Positions 1 through 6,617 of a stretch of 33,255 nucleotides of DNA are shown here, piece by piece. Position 1 is the stretch's first letter. Each line of letters opens with the position of its first letter. Below the pieces are notes generated by a model, which was not told the origin of the DNA, ran no database searches, and saw only the letters and a program-made list of their open reading frames with translations. The position numbers were made by a program, and so were the translations under genes. Source of the DNA: an uncultured Actinomyces sp. (GTDB taxonomy: Bacteria > Actinomycetota > Actinomycetes > Actinomycetales > Actinomycetaceae); NCBI GenBank assembly GCA_938041695.1, contig CALISI010000005.1, forward strand, positions 1 through 33,255, given 5' to 3'.

Positions 1-877
1 GGCCGACCTTGGCGAGGTCGTAGCGACGAGAGTCGAAGTAGAAGTTGTTGAGCAGGGTCTGGGCGGCGTCGACGTTCGCGGGCTCGCCGGGGCGCAGCTT
101 GCGGTAGATGTCGAGCAGGGCCTCTTCCTGCGTGGCGACCGTGTCCTTTTCGAGGGTTTCGAGGAGGACGGGGTAGTCGGCGAAGGTCTCGCGAATCTCG
201 GATTCGGTCATGCCGACGGCCTTGAGGAAGTGGGTCACCGACTGCTTACGCTTGCGGTCGATGCGCACGCCGACGGTGTCGCGCTTGTCGATCTCGAACT
301 CGAGCCATGCGCCACGCGAGGGGATGACCTTCGCGCCGAAGGTCTCCTTGTCCGACGAGCGGTCCGAGAGCTTCTCGAAGTACACGCCGGGGGAACGCAC
401 GAGCTGGGAGACGACGACACGCTCGGTGCCGTTGATGATGAAGGTACCGCGGGGGGTCATGAGCGGGAAGTCGCCCATGAACACGGTCTGGGACTTGATT
501 TCGCCGGTCTCGTAGTTCATGAACTCGGCGGTCACGTACATGGGTGCACAGTACGTGTAGTCCTTCGCCTTGGCTTCCTCCATGGAGTACTTGGGGGATT
601 CGAGGCGGTGGTCGTGGAACGACAGGCTCATGGTGCCTGCAACGTCCTCGATGGGGGAAATCTCGTGGAAGATTTCTTCGAGGCCGGAGACGTCGGGGAC
701 GTCGTTACGGCCGGATGCCTGAGCGGCTTCGACGCGGGCCTTCCACGCGTCGTTGCCCAGCAGCCAGTCGAAGCTTTCGACCTGCAGACCCAGCAGATTG
801 GGGGCCTGGAGGGGTTCACGAAGCTTGGCGAATGAGATGCGGTGCTTGGGCTGTTTGGCGGTGCTGTTGGCAGCCAA
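1..877 (-). CDS. rpoB: RNA polymerase beta subunit, N-terminal part (runs off the left edge)
   Basis: Beta subunit of DNA-directed RNA polymerase. The minus strand reads MAANSTAKQPKHRISFAKL, then the conserved LLGLQVESFDWLLG stretch, and later FMGDFPLMTPRGTFIING and VSQLVRSPGVYF, which are hallmark beta-subunit sequences. About 292 codons are present and the rest lies outside the window. The start is TTG at 877-875, preceded by a good ribosome binding site (AGGGAAGGA) at about 885-892; no ATG fits this frame. It is chromosomal and lies outside the mobile element, whose left end is only about 250 bp upstream. Plus-strand reading frames over this region are antisense shadows. Confidence 0.97.
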   Translation of the reverse strand, partial: MAANSTAKQPKHRISFAKLREPLQAPNLLGLQVESFDWLLGNDAWKARVEAAQASGRNDVPDVSGLEEIFHEISPIEDVAGTMSLSFHDHRLESPKYSMEEAKAKDYTYCAPMYVTAEFMNYETGEIKSQTVFMGDFPLMTPRGTFIINGTERVVVSQLVRSPGVYFEKLSDRSSDKETFGAKVIPSRGAWLEFEIDKRDTVGVRIDRKRKQSVTHFLKAVGMTESEIRETFADYPVLLETLEKDTVATQEEALLDIYRKLRPGEPANVDAAQTLLNNFYFDSRRYDLAKVG

Positions 878-1009
878 AGGGGATCCTTCCCTGCATGAAC
901 GGTGCGCACGCTGCCTTATCACCCATTATCTGACGCGTCCTGGTCCGTCAAGCGCCTGTTACGACGGCTGGATACGGGTCACCTCGGGCATGATAAGGCG
1001 CAAATACTC

Positions 1010-1038
1010 AGGATACCGTGAGTCGCATCGCGAGTCAA
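1010..1038 (-). promoter_or_regulatory. rpoB promoter (-35 TTGACT, -10 TATCCT)
   Basis: On the minus strand TTGACT (1038-1033) and TATCCT (1015-1010) are separated by exactly 17 bp. Transcription would start near 1003 and give a leader of about 125 nt before the TTG start of rpoB. The left end of the mobile element lies only about 93 bp upstream of the -35 box, so the promoter core is intact but its upstream sequence has been replaced by the element beyond 1169. Confidence 0.75.
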
Positions 1039-1130
1039 GGCAGCGTGTGATATGTGCAGGGTTTCACGAGAACGAGGCCGTGGCCAGCTGGCTCGTCAGG
1101 CGCGACGCCGGCGGACCCTGGTGTGGGTGG

Positions 1131-1169
1131 TGGTGCCCCAAGTCGGGCTTGAACCGACGACCCACGGAT
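1131..1169. repeat. attL, 39-bp copy of the tRNA 3' half
   Basis: Starts TGGTGCCCCAAGTCGGGC and ends CGACCCACGGAT; identical over 39 bp to 24405-24443, with different bases on both sides (G versus T before it, A versus T after it). It contains the CCA end, acceptor 3' strand, T arm and the 3' strand of the anticodon stem, but not the 5' half of a tRNA, so it is not a working tRNA gene. Confidence 0.95.
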
Positions 1170-1234
1170 ATGTCTCGAATCTCCGCGGGCTTTCCTTACT
1201 GGCCGCCCTAGTCATCCTCGATGTTCTTGCCCAT

Positions 1235-1306
1235 TTGCCAGCATTGCCACTTGTGCCAGCGTTACCGACACTGCCAGCTACGCCGGCATTGCCGCTATTG
1301 TCAGCG
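1235..1306. repeat. 9-bp tandem repeat cluster 1 (8 units)
   Basis: Eight contiguous 9-bp units in one register: TTGCCAGCA, TTGCCACTT, GTGCCAGCG, TTACCGACA, CTGCCAGCT, ACGCCGGCA, TTGCCGCTA, TTGTCAGCG. The consensus is NTGCCAGCN. It lies between attL and the integrase. The same repeat occurs in three further clusters around parAB, so it is probably a binding array (centromere-like or iteron-like) and not random. Confidence 0.8.
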
Positions 1307-1337
1307 GCGGATGATGGGTCCCGTCATTTCCACGTAG

Positions 1338-2229
1338 ATGGAAACGTTGGAGACCATGAGCACTCAACGTCATCATGTCTTGGAACTACCGACCCCTCTC
1401 ATGTGGGAGGGCCACGTTGACAACTTCGTCGTCTTCCTGCGCTCTCAAGGGCTCGTTGCGACCTCAATCCACACCAAACGCAACCATGTGCTCCAACTGG
1501 CCCGCGCGTTCCCCGATATACCTCCCACAGAACTCGATCCCGGCTCCCTGGTGGAGTGGTGCGGTACACGAGCGTGGGCTAATGAAACGAGACATGCCTA
1601 CTACAGCACGTTTCGGAGGTTCTTCGGGTGGCTCGACTCCAGACACCACTGTGGCAATGTTTCCACGGTACTCCCCCGCATCCGCCGCCCCTCAGGAGCC
1701 CCACGCCCCATCCCTGACTCCGTCCTGGTCGACTGTGTTGATCGTGCGAGTCCACGTGATGCTCTCATTCTGCGGTTGGCGGCCGAGGCTGGCCTGCGGT
1801 GCGTGGAGATCGCTCAGGTCGAGGCCGGTGATGTATACGAGGATGCTGACGGCTGGAACCTCTTCGTGCGAGGGAAGGGGGGGACGGACGAGAACTGTAC
1901 CGATCACGGCTGACCTGGCTCGGGCAATCGCCGACAGATGTGCATCGACGGGGCAGTTCGCATTTCCTGGGCGCTGCGGCGGACATATGGCCGCCAATTC
2001 CGTCTCACAGATCGGACGCCGTATTTTGCCTGGCACATGGACGCTGCACAAGCTACGCCATCGGTACGCAACGAAGGCGTACTCGGCCGAGCATGACCTG
2101 CTCACTGTGCGCGAACTCCTGGGCCATGCATCGCTCCAGACGACCGTCCGCTACATCGCACCATCCCCCCGAGCTCGCAACGCAGTTCTCGCAGCAACCC
2201 GCATCCAATCGCCAGCACCGCCAGCCTAA
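1338..2229 (+). pseudogene. int: Tyrosine recombinase (ICE integrase), frameshifted in a G7 run
   Basis: Tyrosine integrase that would recombine attP with the tRNA site. The first frame (1338-1913) holds the SAM-like core-binding domain and the first catalytic Arg in EAGLRCVEIAQVE, then VRGKGG. It stops at 1911-1913. The second frame continues with RTRTVPI and holds HKLRHRY (catalytic His/Arg), LLGHASLQTTVRYI (His and nucleophile Tyr), ending at 2229. The break lies in seven G residues at 1877-1883: six would give an uninterrupted VRGKGGRTRTVPI. All catalytic residues are present across the two frames, so it is one gene with a +1 G change. The start could be ATG 1338 or ATG 1356 (GGAG just before the latter). 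It is the first gene of the element. It may be inactive, phase-variable by slippage, or a sequencing error. Confidence 0.9.
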
Positions 2230-2262
2230 CCGGCACGGCTGGCAATGCCAGCCACCAACAGC
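2209..2262. repeat. 9-bp tandem repeat cluster 2 (6 imperfect units)
   Basis: Units in register: TCGCCAGCA, CCGCCAGCC, TAACCGGCA, CGGCTGGCA, ATGCCAGCC, ACCAACAGC. It overlaps the last codons of the integrase and lies about 30 bp upstream of parA, where a partition protein would bind to control its own operon. Confidence 0.6.
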
Positions 2263-2293
2263 CCCAACGATTTCAGAGAAACGAGAAACCATC

Positions 2294-3094
2294 ATGCACG
2301 TCATCGCGATCGCCAATCAGAAAGGTGGGGTCGGCAAGACAGTGACCACCTTCCACCTCGCCAACGCCCTGGCCCACGACGGCCACCGCGTCCTGGTTGT
2401 CGACCTGGATCCCCAGGCCAACGTCAGCTCTCTGCTCGCCTCCCCTCCGCTGGTTGAGAATCAGGCTGGTGTGGCCAACGCCCTGTCGGCGCACTCTGAG
2501 ATCTCGCTCCCCGACATCATTACGACCACCATGCGGGACCGCGTATTCCTGGCCCCGTCGGGAGGGGAGGCCTTGGCGGGAGTGCGCGACGAGCTCGTCA
2601 TCGCTGGACCTGGCCGCGAAGCGCGGCTTGCTGAACAACTCGCGCTTGTCGAAGAGGACTTCGACGTGGTTCTGATCGACTGTGCGCCGGCCCTGGACCT
2701 GCTGACCTCGAACGCGTTAGCCGCGTCCGCCGGTGTCCTCGTCGTCACCCAATCGAAGCTGCTGTCGACAACAGGCCTGGCACATCTGCTCAACACGATC
2801 AGTGTTGCGCGGCACTACCTCAATCCGACTCTATGCGTCGTTGGGGTCCTGGTGAACATGCACGAGGCGGGTACTGTCGCTGGTTCGCATTGGCTTGACG
2901 ATGTGCGAGATGCATGCAGGTCGAAGGGGCTTCCCCTGTTCGCCCCACCGATCCCCCGGCGCGTGGTGATCTCCGATGCTGCGGAGGCCCAAATGGGCCT
3001 CGATGAGTACCCTGGCGCCCCTGCCGAGTTGTTGGAGACTTACGCGCACCACGCTGCAACGATGCTCACCAACCTTGAGGAGAACGGTCGATGA
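2294..3094 (+). CDS. parA: ParA-family partition ATPase
   Basis: Walker-type ATPase that positions DNA in the cell together with a centromere-binding partner. The 266-residue protein has the deviant Walker A box KGGVGKT at residues 10-16 (signature Lys KGG), VVDLDPQAN as the A' region and VVLIDCAPALD as Walker B. The short form without an N-terminal HTH is typical of type Ib partition systems, in which a small separate partner binds the centromere and represses the operon. Start ATG 2294 is chosen because MHVIAIANQKGG matches family N-termini; only a weak GAGAAA site precedes it. The stop overlaps the next gene as ATGA, so the two are probably co-translated. Repeat clusters lie on both sides. 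Confidence 0.93.
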   Translation: MHVIAIANQKGGVGKTVTTFHLANALAHDGHRVLVVDLDPQANVSSLLASPPLVENQAGVANALSAHSEISLPDIITTTMRDRVFLAPSGGEALAGVRDELVIAGPGREARLAEQLALVEEDFDVVLIDCAPALDLLTSNALAASAGVLVVTQSKLLSTTGLAHLLNTISVARHYLNPTLCVVGVLVNMHEAGTVAGSHWLDDVRDACRSKGLPLFAPPIPRRVVISDAAEAQMGLDEYPGAPAELLETYAHHAATMLTNLEENGR

Positions 3095-3459
3095 CTCCGC
3101 GTAGGCCAACACCGATCAAGTCGGACCTCAGCACTGGTCCCGCTGCTGTTATCGCACCCCCACAAGGTGTGACATCTGCCAGCCGTGCCACACGTGCCAG
3201 CAAAGCCGCCAACCCCGGCAATGCTAGCAATGCCAGCGATGCAGATGAGCGTATTGTCAAGGTGACCGCGCGAGTGAGCGCCGACATCGCTGGCCGGTGT
3301 CGCGCGGCTTACATCGACGGCGTGCTCGAGGGGGGACCTGCCTCATTCGAGGCATGGATCGTCGAGGCAATGACTGCCGCACTCGCTCGGGCAGAGAAGA
3401 AGCGGGGGCGCAGGTATGAGCCGCTTGCCGCGGACAGGATCCCCAAGGGGCGACGGTAG
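3091..3459 (+). CDS. Small ParB-like centromere-binding protein (putative)
   Basis: A 122-residue protein whose ATG overlaps the parA stop (ATGA), the usual place for the centromere-binding partner of a short ParA. Residues about 50-105, from IVKVTARVSADIAGRCRAAY to AMTAALARAEKKRG, read as one beta strand and helices, compatible with a ribbon-helix-helix or small DNA-binding fold; this is inferred and not a recognised domain. Residues about 29-52 are low-complexity tripeptides (SAS RAT RAS KAA NPG NAS NAS DAD) because the 9-bp DNA repeat runs in frame through the gene. The C-terminus is basic (KKRGRR). The gene may therefore carry its own binding site. Confidence 0.7.
   Translation: MTPRRPTPIKSDLSTGPAAVIAPPQGVTSASRATRASKAANPGNASNASDADERIVKVTARVSADIAGRCRAAYIDGVLEGGPASFEAWIVEAMTAALARAEKKRGRRYEPLAADRIPKGRR
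3176..3247. repeat. 9-bp tandem repeat cluster 3, inside the parB-like gene
   Basis: Eight units in register: CTGCCAGCC, GTGCCACAC, GTGCCAGCA, AAGCCGCCA, ACCCCGGCA, ATGCTAGCA, ATGCCAGCG, ATGCAGATG. Because the period is three codons the array is translated as tripeptides inside the N-terminal part of the ParB-like protein. Confidence 0.75.
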
Positions 3460-3522
3460 GCTTAGTTTCCAAGCAACGTGCTTCCGCCGAAGGACCTCAA
3501 TAGGAAGAAATAGAAGACGATC

Positions 3523-3981
3523 ATGGATTTTCAAGGGTGCCTCAGTCTACTGGGAGTCATTGGCGGCCTTATCTCCGCAGCCTGCGCCGTCGTTTCGGTG
3601 TTTCAGGCGCGCAAGTCAAAGGAGGAGAGAGAAGCAGCCGAGAAGGTAGCCCAATCTCTGGAGGTACTGGCAAATGCCGTCGCAAAGCAGCAGCAAGCGC
3701 CACCGTGGGAGTTGCGCTGGTCCAGCGGGGCTCGTTACCGACTGGTGAATACGGGTGCGGAAACTGTTAACGATGTCGTCATTGAATGCCTCATAAAACC
3801 CGTTCGCTTCACCGTTGAGGGTGGCCCAGGCCCGAGGAGCATCGACTCTAACGCGTCTGTCTCCTTCATCTATGCAACATCACAGCAGACACGTGGATCA
3901 AAGAGTATCTGCATACACTGGACACGGCTCGATGGAACGAGGGATACATGGGAGTCCTCACTTCCCCCAAAACATGACTGA
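3523..3981 (+). CDS. Small membrane-anchored protein of unknown function
   Basis: A 152-residue protein that I do not recognise. Residues about 6-28 (CLSLLGVIGGLISAACAVVS) form one membrane segment, followed by a charged, probably coiled-coil stretch (KSKEEREAAEKVAQSLEVLA) and a C-terminal globular part with beta character (LRWSSGARYRLVNTGAETVN, and later ICIHWTRLDGTRDTW). With a short N-terminus and no cleavable signal evident, the membrane segment is probably retained. The start ATG 3523 is preceded by a loose GGAAGAAATAGAAG region. It follows parB by about 60 bp and may belong to the same transcript. No function is assigned. Confidence 0.65.
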   Translation: MDFQGCLSLLGVIGGLISAACAVVSVFQARKSKEEREAAEKVAQSLEVLANAVAKQQQAPPWELRWSSGARYRLVNTGAETVNDVVIECLIKPVRFTVEGGPGPRSIDSNASVSFIYATSQQTRGSKSICIHWTRLDGTRDTWESSLPPKHD

Positions 3982-4017
3982 CACTGTCCAAAAGGGGGAA
4001 CGGACACCCCCAGTTGA

Positions 4018-4053
4018 ATGCCAGCAATGCCGGTATTGCCAGCACTGCCAGCA
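4018..4053. repeat. 9-bp tandem repeat cluster 4 (4 units)
   Basis: ATGCCAGCA, ATGCCGGTA, TTGCCAGCA and CTGCCAGCA follow one another, with a decayed fifth unit (ATGGAATGC). This is the best-conserved cluster relative to the consensus. It closes the par region on its right side, about 35 bp after the preceding gene. Confidence 0.75.
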
Positions 4054-4177
4054 ATGGAATGCAACATTAGTGCTGTTGATGGGTGTGCGTGAGAGAATTG
4101 GGGGGCCTCCGCGGCGTCGACCCCGGACCAGCAGTATTCCTGCCGGGGAGTTGACACCGACGAGAGGAGGTGACTGG

Positions 4178-4459
4178 GTGATGACGAAAGGCCGTCGGTC
4201 GTCTCGAGTGAGGCGGTCGGGTCTGGATGGGAAGCAGAAAGCCCAGATCGCTGTAGCAGTGGTAACGACACTGCTACAGCGATCTGGGCGATTGCATTCC
4301 TGCTCAGTGCCCTCATTGGGCGCTGAGACCAGCCCGGATACCCGGGGAGTCGGACAGGTGACGCTGTTCGGCTCCCCTTCAGTATGCCACATTGGCGTGG
4401 CCACGCGAAAGGGGGCGTGCGTTCACACGGTTACGGGGAGGGTGAAGGAGGAGTTATGA
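4178..4459 (+). CDS. Small basic protein, uncertain; contains a large DNA palindrome
   Basis: Candidate gene of 93 codons from GTG 4178 (or ATG 4181), preceded by a strong GAGGAGG at 4164-4170. Its stop overlaps the ATG of the next gene (ATGA at 4456-4459), which favours a translated frame. The N-terminus is basic (TKGRRSSRVRRSGLDGKQK) and is followed by the mildly hydrophobic AQIAVAVVTTLLQ. The second half has no family character, and the alternative frame after the palindrome reads AIWAIAFLLSALIGR then stops, which looks like a membrane segment. It may therefore be a small membrane protein disrupted by a frameshift at the palindrome, or only a leader coupling translation to the next gene. 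Confidence 0.4.
   Translation: MMTKGRRSSRVRRSGLDGKQKAQIAVAVVTTLLQRSGRLHSCSVPSLGAETSPDTRGVGQVTLFGSPSVCHIGVATRKGACVHTVTGRVKEEL
4241..4289. repeat. Perfect 21-bp inverted repeat with 7-nt loop
   Basis: Arms 4241-4261 and 4269-4289 are exact reverse complements (left arm begins GCCCAGATCGCTG) around the loop GTAACGA. There is no T-run after it, so it is not a typical terminator. It lies within the small candidate gene ahead of the glutaredoxin-like gene. Confidence 0.9.
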
Positions 4460-4794
4460 ACCCTACCCCAGATGCCCCAATGCTCACGATCTACACGACG
4501 CCGAATTGCCCGTCGTGTCGTCTCACGCGCCAGGCGTTGGATCGCGCTGGCATCACCTATGAGGTGATTGACCTCAGTGGGCGCCCGGATCTCGTCGAGC
4601 AGATGCGCAGCGAAGGACTGCTGCAGGCTCCAATCCTTGATGATGGCACCTCGAGGAGCTCCGGTTTTCGCCCGGATCGGATTCGCGCGATCGTCGATGC
4701 CGCTACGCCGGCACACCTGACTGCTCGAGGAACTCAAGTCCGGATGCCCATGCCGCCGGCTGACGCCCAGGCTCATCGAAGCAGGGCACTGTGA
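4456..4794 (+). CDS. Glutaredoxin/NrdH-like thiol-disulfide protein
   Basis: A 112-residue thioredoxin-fold protein. LTIYTTPNCPSCRLTRQALD carries the redox pair C18-P-S-C21 after the first beta strand, followed by GITYEVIDLSGRPDLVEQM, and QAPILDDG contains the cis-Pro region; this is the pattern of NrdH-type redoxins and of small glutaredoxins. About 30 extra residues rich in Pro and Arg follow the domain. ATG 4456 overlaps the preceding stop and lies after AAGGAGGAG; its own stop overlaps the GTG of the wall hydrolase, so it is part of one translationally coupled cassette. In a conjugation cassette it could keep thiols of exported proteins in the correct state, but this is inference. Confidence 0.85.
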   Translation: MNPTPDAPMLTIYTTPNCPSCRLTRQALDRAGITYEVIDLSGRPDLVEQMRSEGLLQAPILDDGTSRSSGFRPDRIRAIVDAATPAHLTARGTQVRMPMPPADAQAHRSRAL

Positions 4795-5780
4795 AGAAGG
4801 GGCTGGGTGTCTTTGTCGTCGCGCTTTTTGTGCTTCCTGGAGCGACGCTGTTGCCTCTTGCGATGCTCGGTGATTCGGGTGCTCGAGGTGGAAGCGGACG
4901 AGTATCGGGGGTACCCGAGGAGTATCAGGATGCGGTGTGGCGTGCGGGTCAGGCGTGCGATGTTGTGTCGCCGTCGCTGATTGCTGCGCAGGCGGATCAT
5001 GAGTCGGCGCACACGTGGGATCCGCGGATTACGAGCCCGGCCGGCGCTCAGGGGATCGCTCAGTTCATGCCGGCGACGTGGGCCACGCACGGCCGCGACG
5101 GCGACGGCGACGGCCGCGCCGACATCACCAACGGGTCTGATTCAATTTATTCGCAGGGCTTGTATATGTGCGAGCTCGCCAAGAGTGTCGACTCCTGGCT
5201 CGCGGCAGGTCTCGTTTCGGGTGATCGCGTCGACCTGACTCTCGCGGCATATAACGCGGGTCCGGGCGCGGTGAGGTCCTGGGGTGGGATCCCTCCGTAC
5301 AAGGAGACACAGGCGTATGTGAAGAGCATTCGTGAGGCGCAGGCCGGTTTTGTTGAGACAGTGACCTCGGAGCCCTCAAGCGACGGAACCCTGCTCGCGC
5401 AGGCGCGTACCCACTTGGGTACTCCCTACGTGTGGGGCGGAACGACGCCTGCTGGCGTCGACTGCTCGGGCCTCATCGTCTTGTCCTATGCCGAGCTCGG
5501 CCACCCGTTCCCGGCATCGGTGCGCACGGCCGATCAGATCACTAAGAACTCTGACGCGGCACCGATCGCCCGCGACCAGCTTGTCGCTGGCGACCTCATT
5601 GGCTTCTCTCACACGCCGGGAGGCCACGTGCACCACATCGGAGTCTATGCCGGCACAGACGCCGCCGGGCACCCGATCATGGTGCACGCACCCGACGTCG
5701 GGGGCGTCGTCGAAGAGACGCGGCTGGACACGCCGTATTGGCAGGGTATGGCGTGGTGGCCGGTCCGCAGACCGGCGTGA
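4791..5780 (+). CDS. Bifunctional peptidoglycan hydrolase: lytic transglycosylase plus NlpC/P60
   Basis: Cell-wall hydrolase of conjugation systems (VirB1-like), which opens peptidoglycan for the secretion channel. The 329-residue protein has an N-terminal signal/anchor (about 4-26), a lysozyme-like transglycosylase domain (about 50-185) with the catalytic Glu in QADHES (E71), GAQGIAQFMPATW and AAYNAGPGAV, then an NlpC/P60 domain (about 200-329) with Cys225 in VDCSGL and His in HVHHIGVY. The start is GTG 4791, overlapping the upstream TGA. It is transcribed opposite to, and far from, the rest of the secretion genes. Both active sites look intact. Confidence 0.95.
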   Translation: MKKGLGVFVVALFVLPGATLLPLAMLGDSGARGGSGRVSGVPEEYQDAVWRAGQACDVVSPSLIAAQADHESAHTWDPRITSPAGAQGIAQFMPATWATHGRDGDGDGRADITNGSDSIYSQGLYMCELAKSVDSWLAAGLVSGDRVDLTLAAYNAGPGAVRSWGGIPPYKETQAYVKSIREAQAGFVETVTSEPSSDGTLLAQARTHLGTPYVWGGTTPAGVDCSGLIVLSYAELGHPFPASVRTADQITKNSDAAPIARDQLVAGDLIGFSHTPGGHVHHIGVYAGTDAAGHPIMVHAPDVGGVVEETRLDTPYWQGMAWWPVRRPA

Positions 5781-5820
5781 GGTGGACGCACATGTGGGCC
5801 TGGTGGGGGATGATGGCGGC

Positions 5821-6438
5821 ATGAGTGTCAACGATGAACCTCACCGCAAGCCGAGCTCGCCCCAGTCCTCGCAGGTCGGCGACGACCCAGCGGCGCCTCG
5901 AGCCTTGTCGATTGATGAGGAATGGGCGGTGATGATGGCCATCGAGGAGGAACGCGGCCGCGTCCGTACGTCTGAACCACCGCCGGTAGCTGCGCCGGCG
6001 GCCGCGCATGAGGATCTGTCCTACCTCGAGCCGATCGTTTATCCGCCCTCGAGCCCCCCGGTTAATCCGTGGCGTGCGCCTGGTCCTGCGCCCGTGCCGA
6101 TGAGGGATCGGTGGCGTTGGAGGTGGTGGCGCTTGTGGGCTCTACCGAGTCTGGTGTGCCTTGCTGCCATCAGTGTCGTTGTCGTTCGGCTCTATGGGCT
6201 TGCGGTCGACCGTGGTGATCCCAAGTCGTTGATCATGCCGTTCCTGTTTCTGGGGACTCTGTGGTGGAATTGCGTGATCCATGCCCTGTATGTTGCGTGC
6301 GTCAGGCGCATGAATCCGTCTGTCGGCTTTCATGTTGGTGCGGTGATCGCCGCTTTCCTGGTGTCATCAGTAGCGGCGTTTGTGTGCGTGTGGGTGTTCG
6401 TGACGCTCGTGAACGTTGGCGTGGCTGGAGGTGCGTAA
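5821..6438 (+). CDS. Membrane protein with Pro-rich cytoplasmic N-terminus
   Basis: A 205-residue protein. Residues 1-95 are hydrophilic and rich in Pro, Ser and Glu, ending with the basic and aromatic patch RDRWRWRWWRLW. Three membrane segments follow: WALPSLVCLAAISVVVVRL, SLIMPFLFLGTLWWNCVIHA and GAVIAAFLVSSVAAFVCVWV. ATG 5821 is chosen because upstream codons of the same frame lie inside the hydrolase gene in another frame and GGGGGATGATGG precedes it. It lies about 40 bp after the wall hydrolase and probably shares its transcript, which suggests a role in the transfer apparatus or surface. I do not recognise a family. Confidence 0.75.
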   Translation: MSVNDEPHRKPSSPQSSQVGDDPAAPRALSIDEEWAVMMAIEEERGRVRTSEPPPVAAPAAAHEDLSYLEPIVYPPSSPPVNPWRAPGPAPVPMRDRWRWRWWRLWALPSLVCLAAISVVVVRLYGLAVDRGDPKSLIMPFLFLGTLWWNCVIHALYVACVRRMNPSVGFHVGAVIAAFLVSSVAAFVCVWVFVTLVNVGVAGGA

Positions 6439-6500
6439 ACGGCCGTTATCGCACCCGCCACGCAATAGTCCTAATGCGAACCGAAGGTCGCCAGAAATCG

Positions 6501-6574
6501 GGTGCAGAAACCAGGTGCAAATCCAACGGTGCAAAACGATGATGGTTGACCGTTTATGCACCCCGGCGTACGAT
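6501..6574 (+). promoter_or_regulatory. Promoter and operator repeats of the Fic toxin-antitoxin operon
   Basis: TTGACC (6546-6551) and TACGAT (6569-6574) are 17 bp apart, giving a start near 6581. GGTGCA occurs three times in direct order (6501, 6514, 6528) and once inverted (TGCACC, 6557-6562, inside the spacer). GGTGCAAAACG at 6528-6538 is an almost exact inverted match to CGTTTATGCACC at 6551-6562. This looks like an operator for autoregulation. Confidence 0.65.
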
Positions 6575-6617
6575 GAAAGCTCACGGCGGCGTTGCCGATC
6601 AATCAAGGGAGAACGTT

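Noticed and set aside
210..933. Plus-strand reading frames near the left end
   Set aside because: They are antisense to the clear rpoB sequence on the minus strand and show shadow composition.
1052..1420. Reading frame across attL and repeat cluster 1
   Set aside because: In the integrated state it begins in chromosomal sequence, contains antisense tRNA (PQVGLEPTTHG) and has no ribosome site; kept only as part of the excision-fusion idea.
1235..4053. Possible CRISPR or simple microsatellite for the 9-bp arrays
   Set aside because: There are no spacers, the units are too short, and the clusters are specific to the par region.
5781..5824. 15-codon leader peptide before the membrane protein gene
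   Set aside because: GTG overlapping the hydrolase stop and TGA overlapping the next ATG is suggestive, but such a short frame cannot be told from chance.
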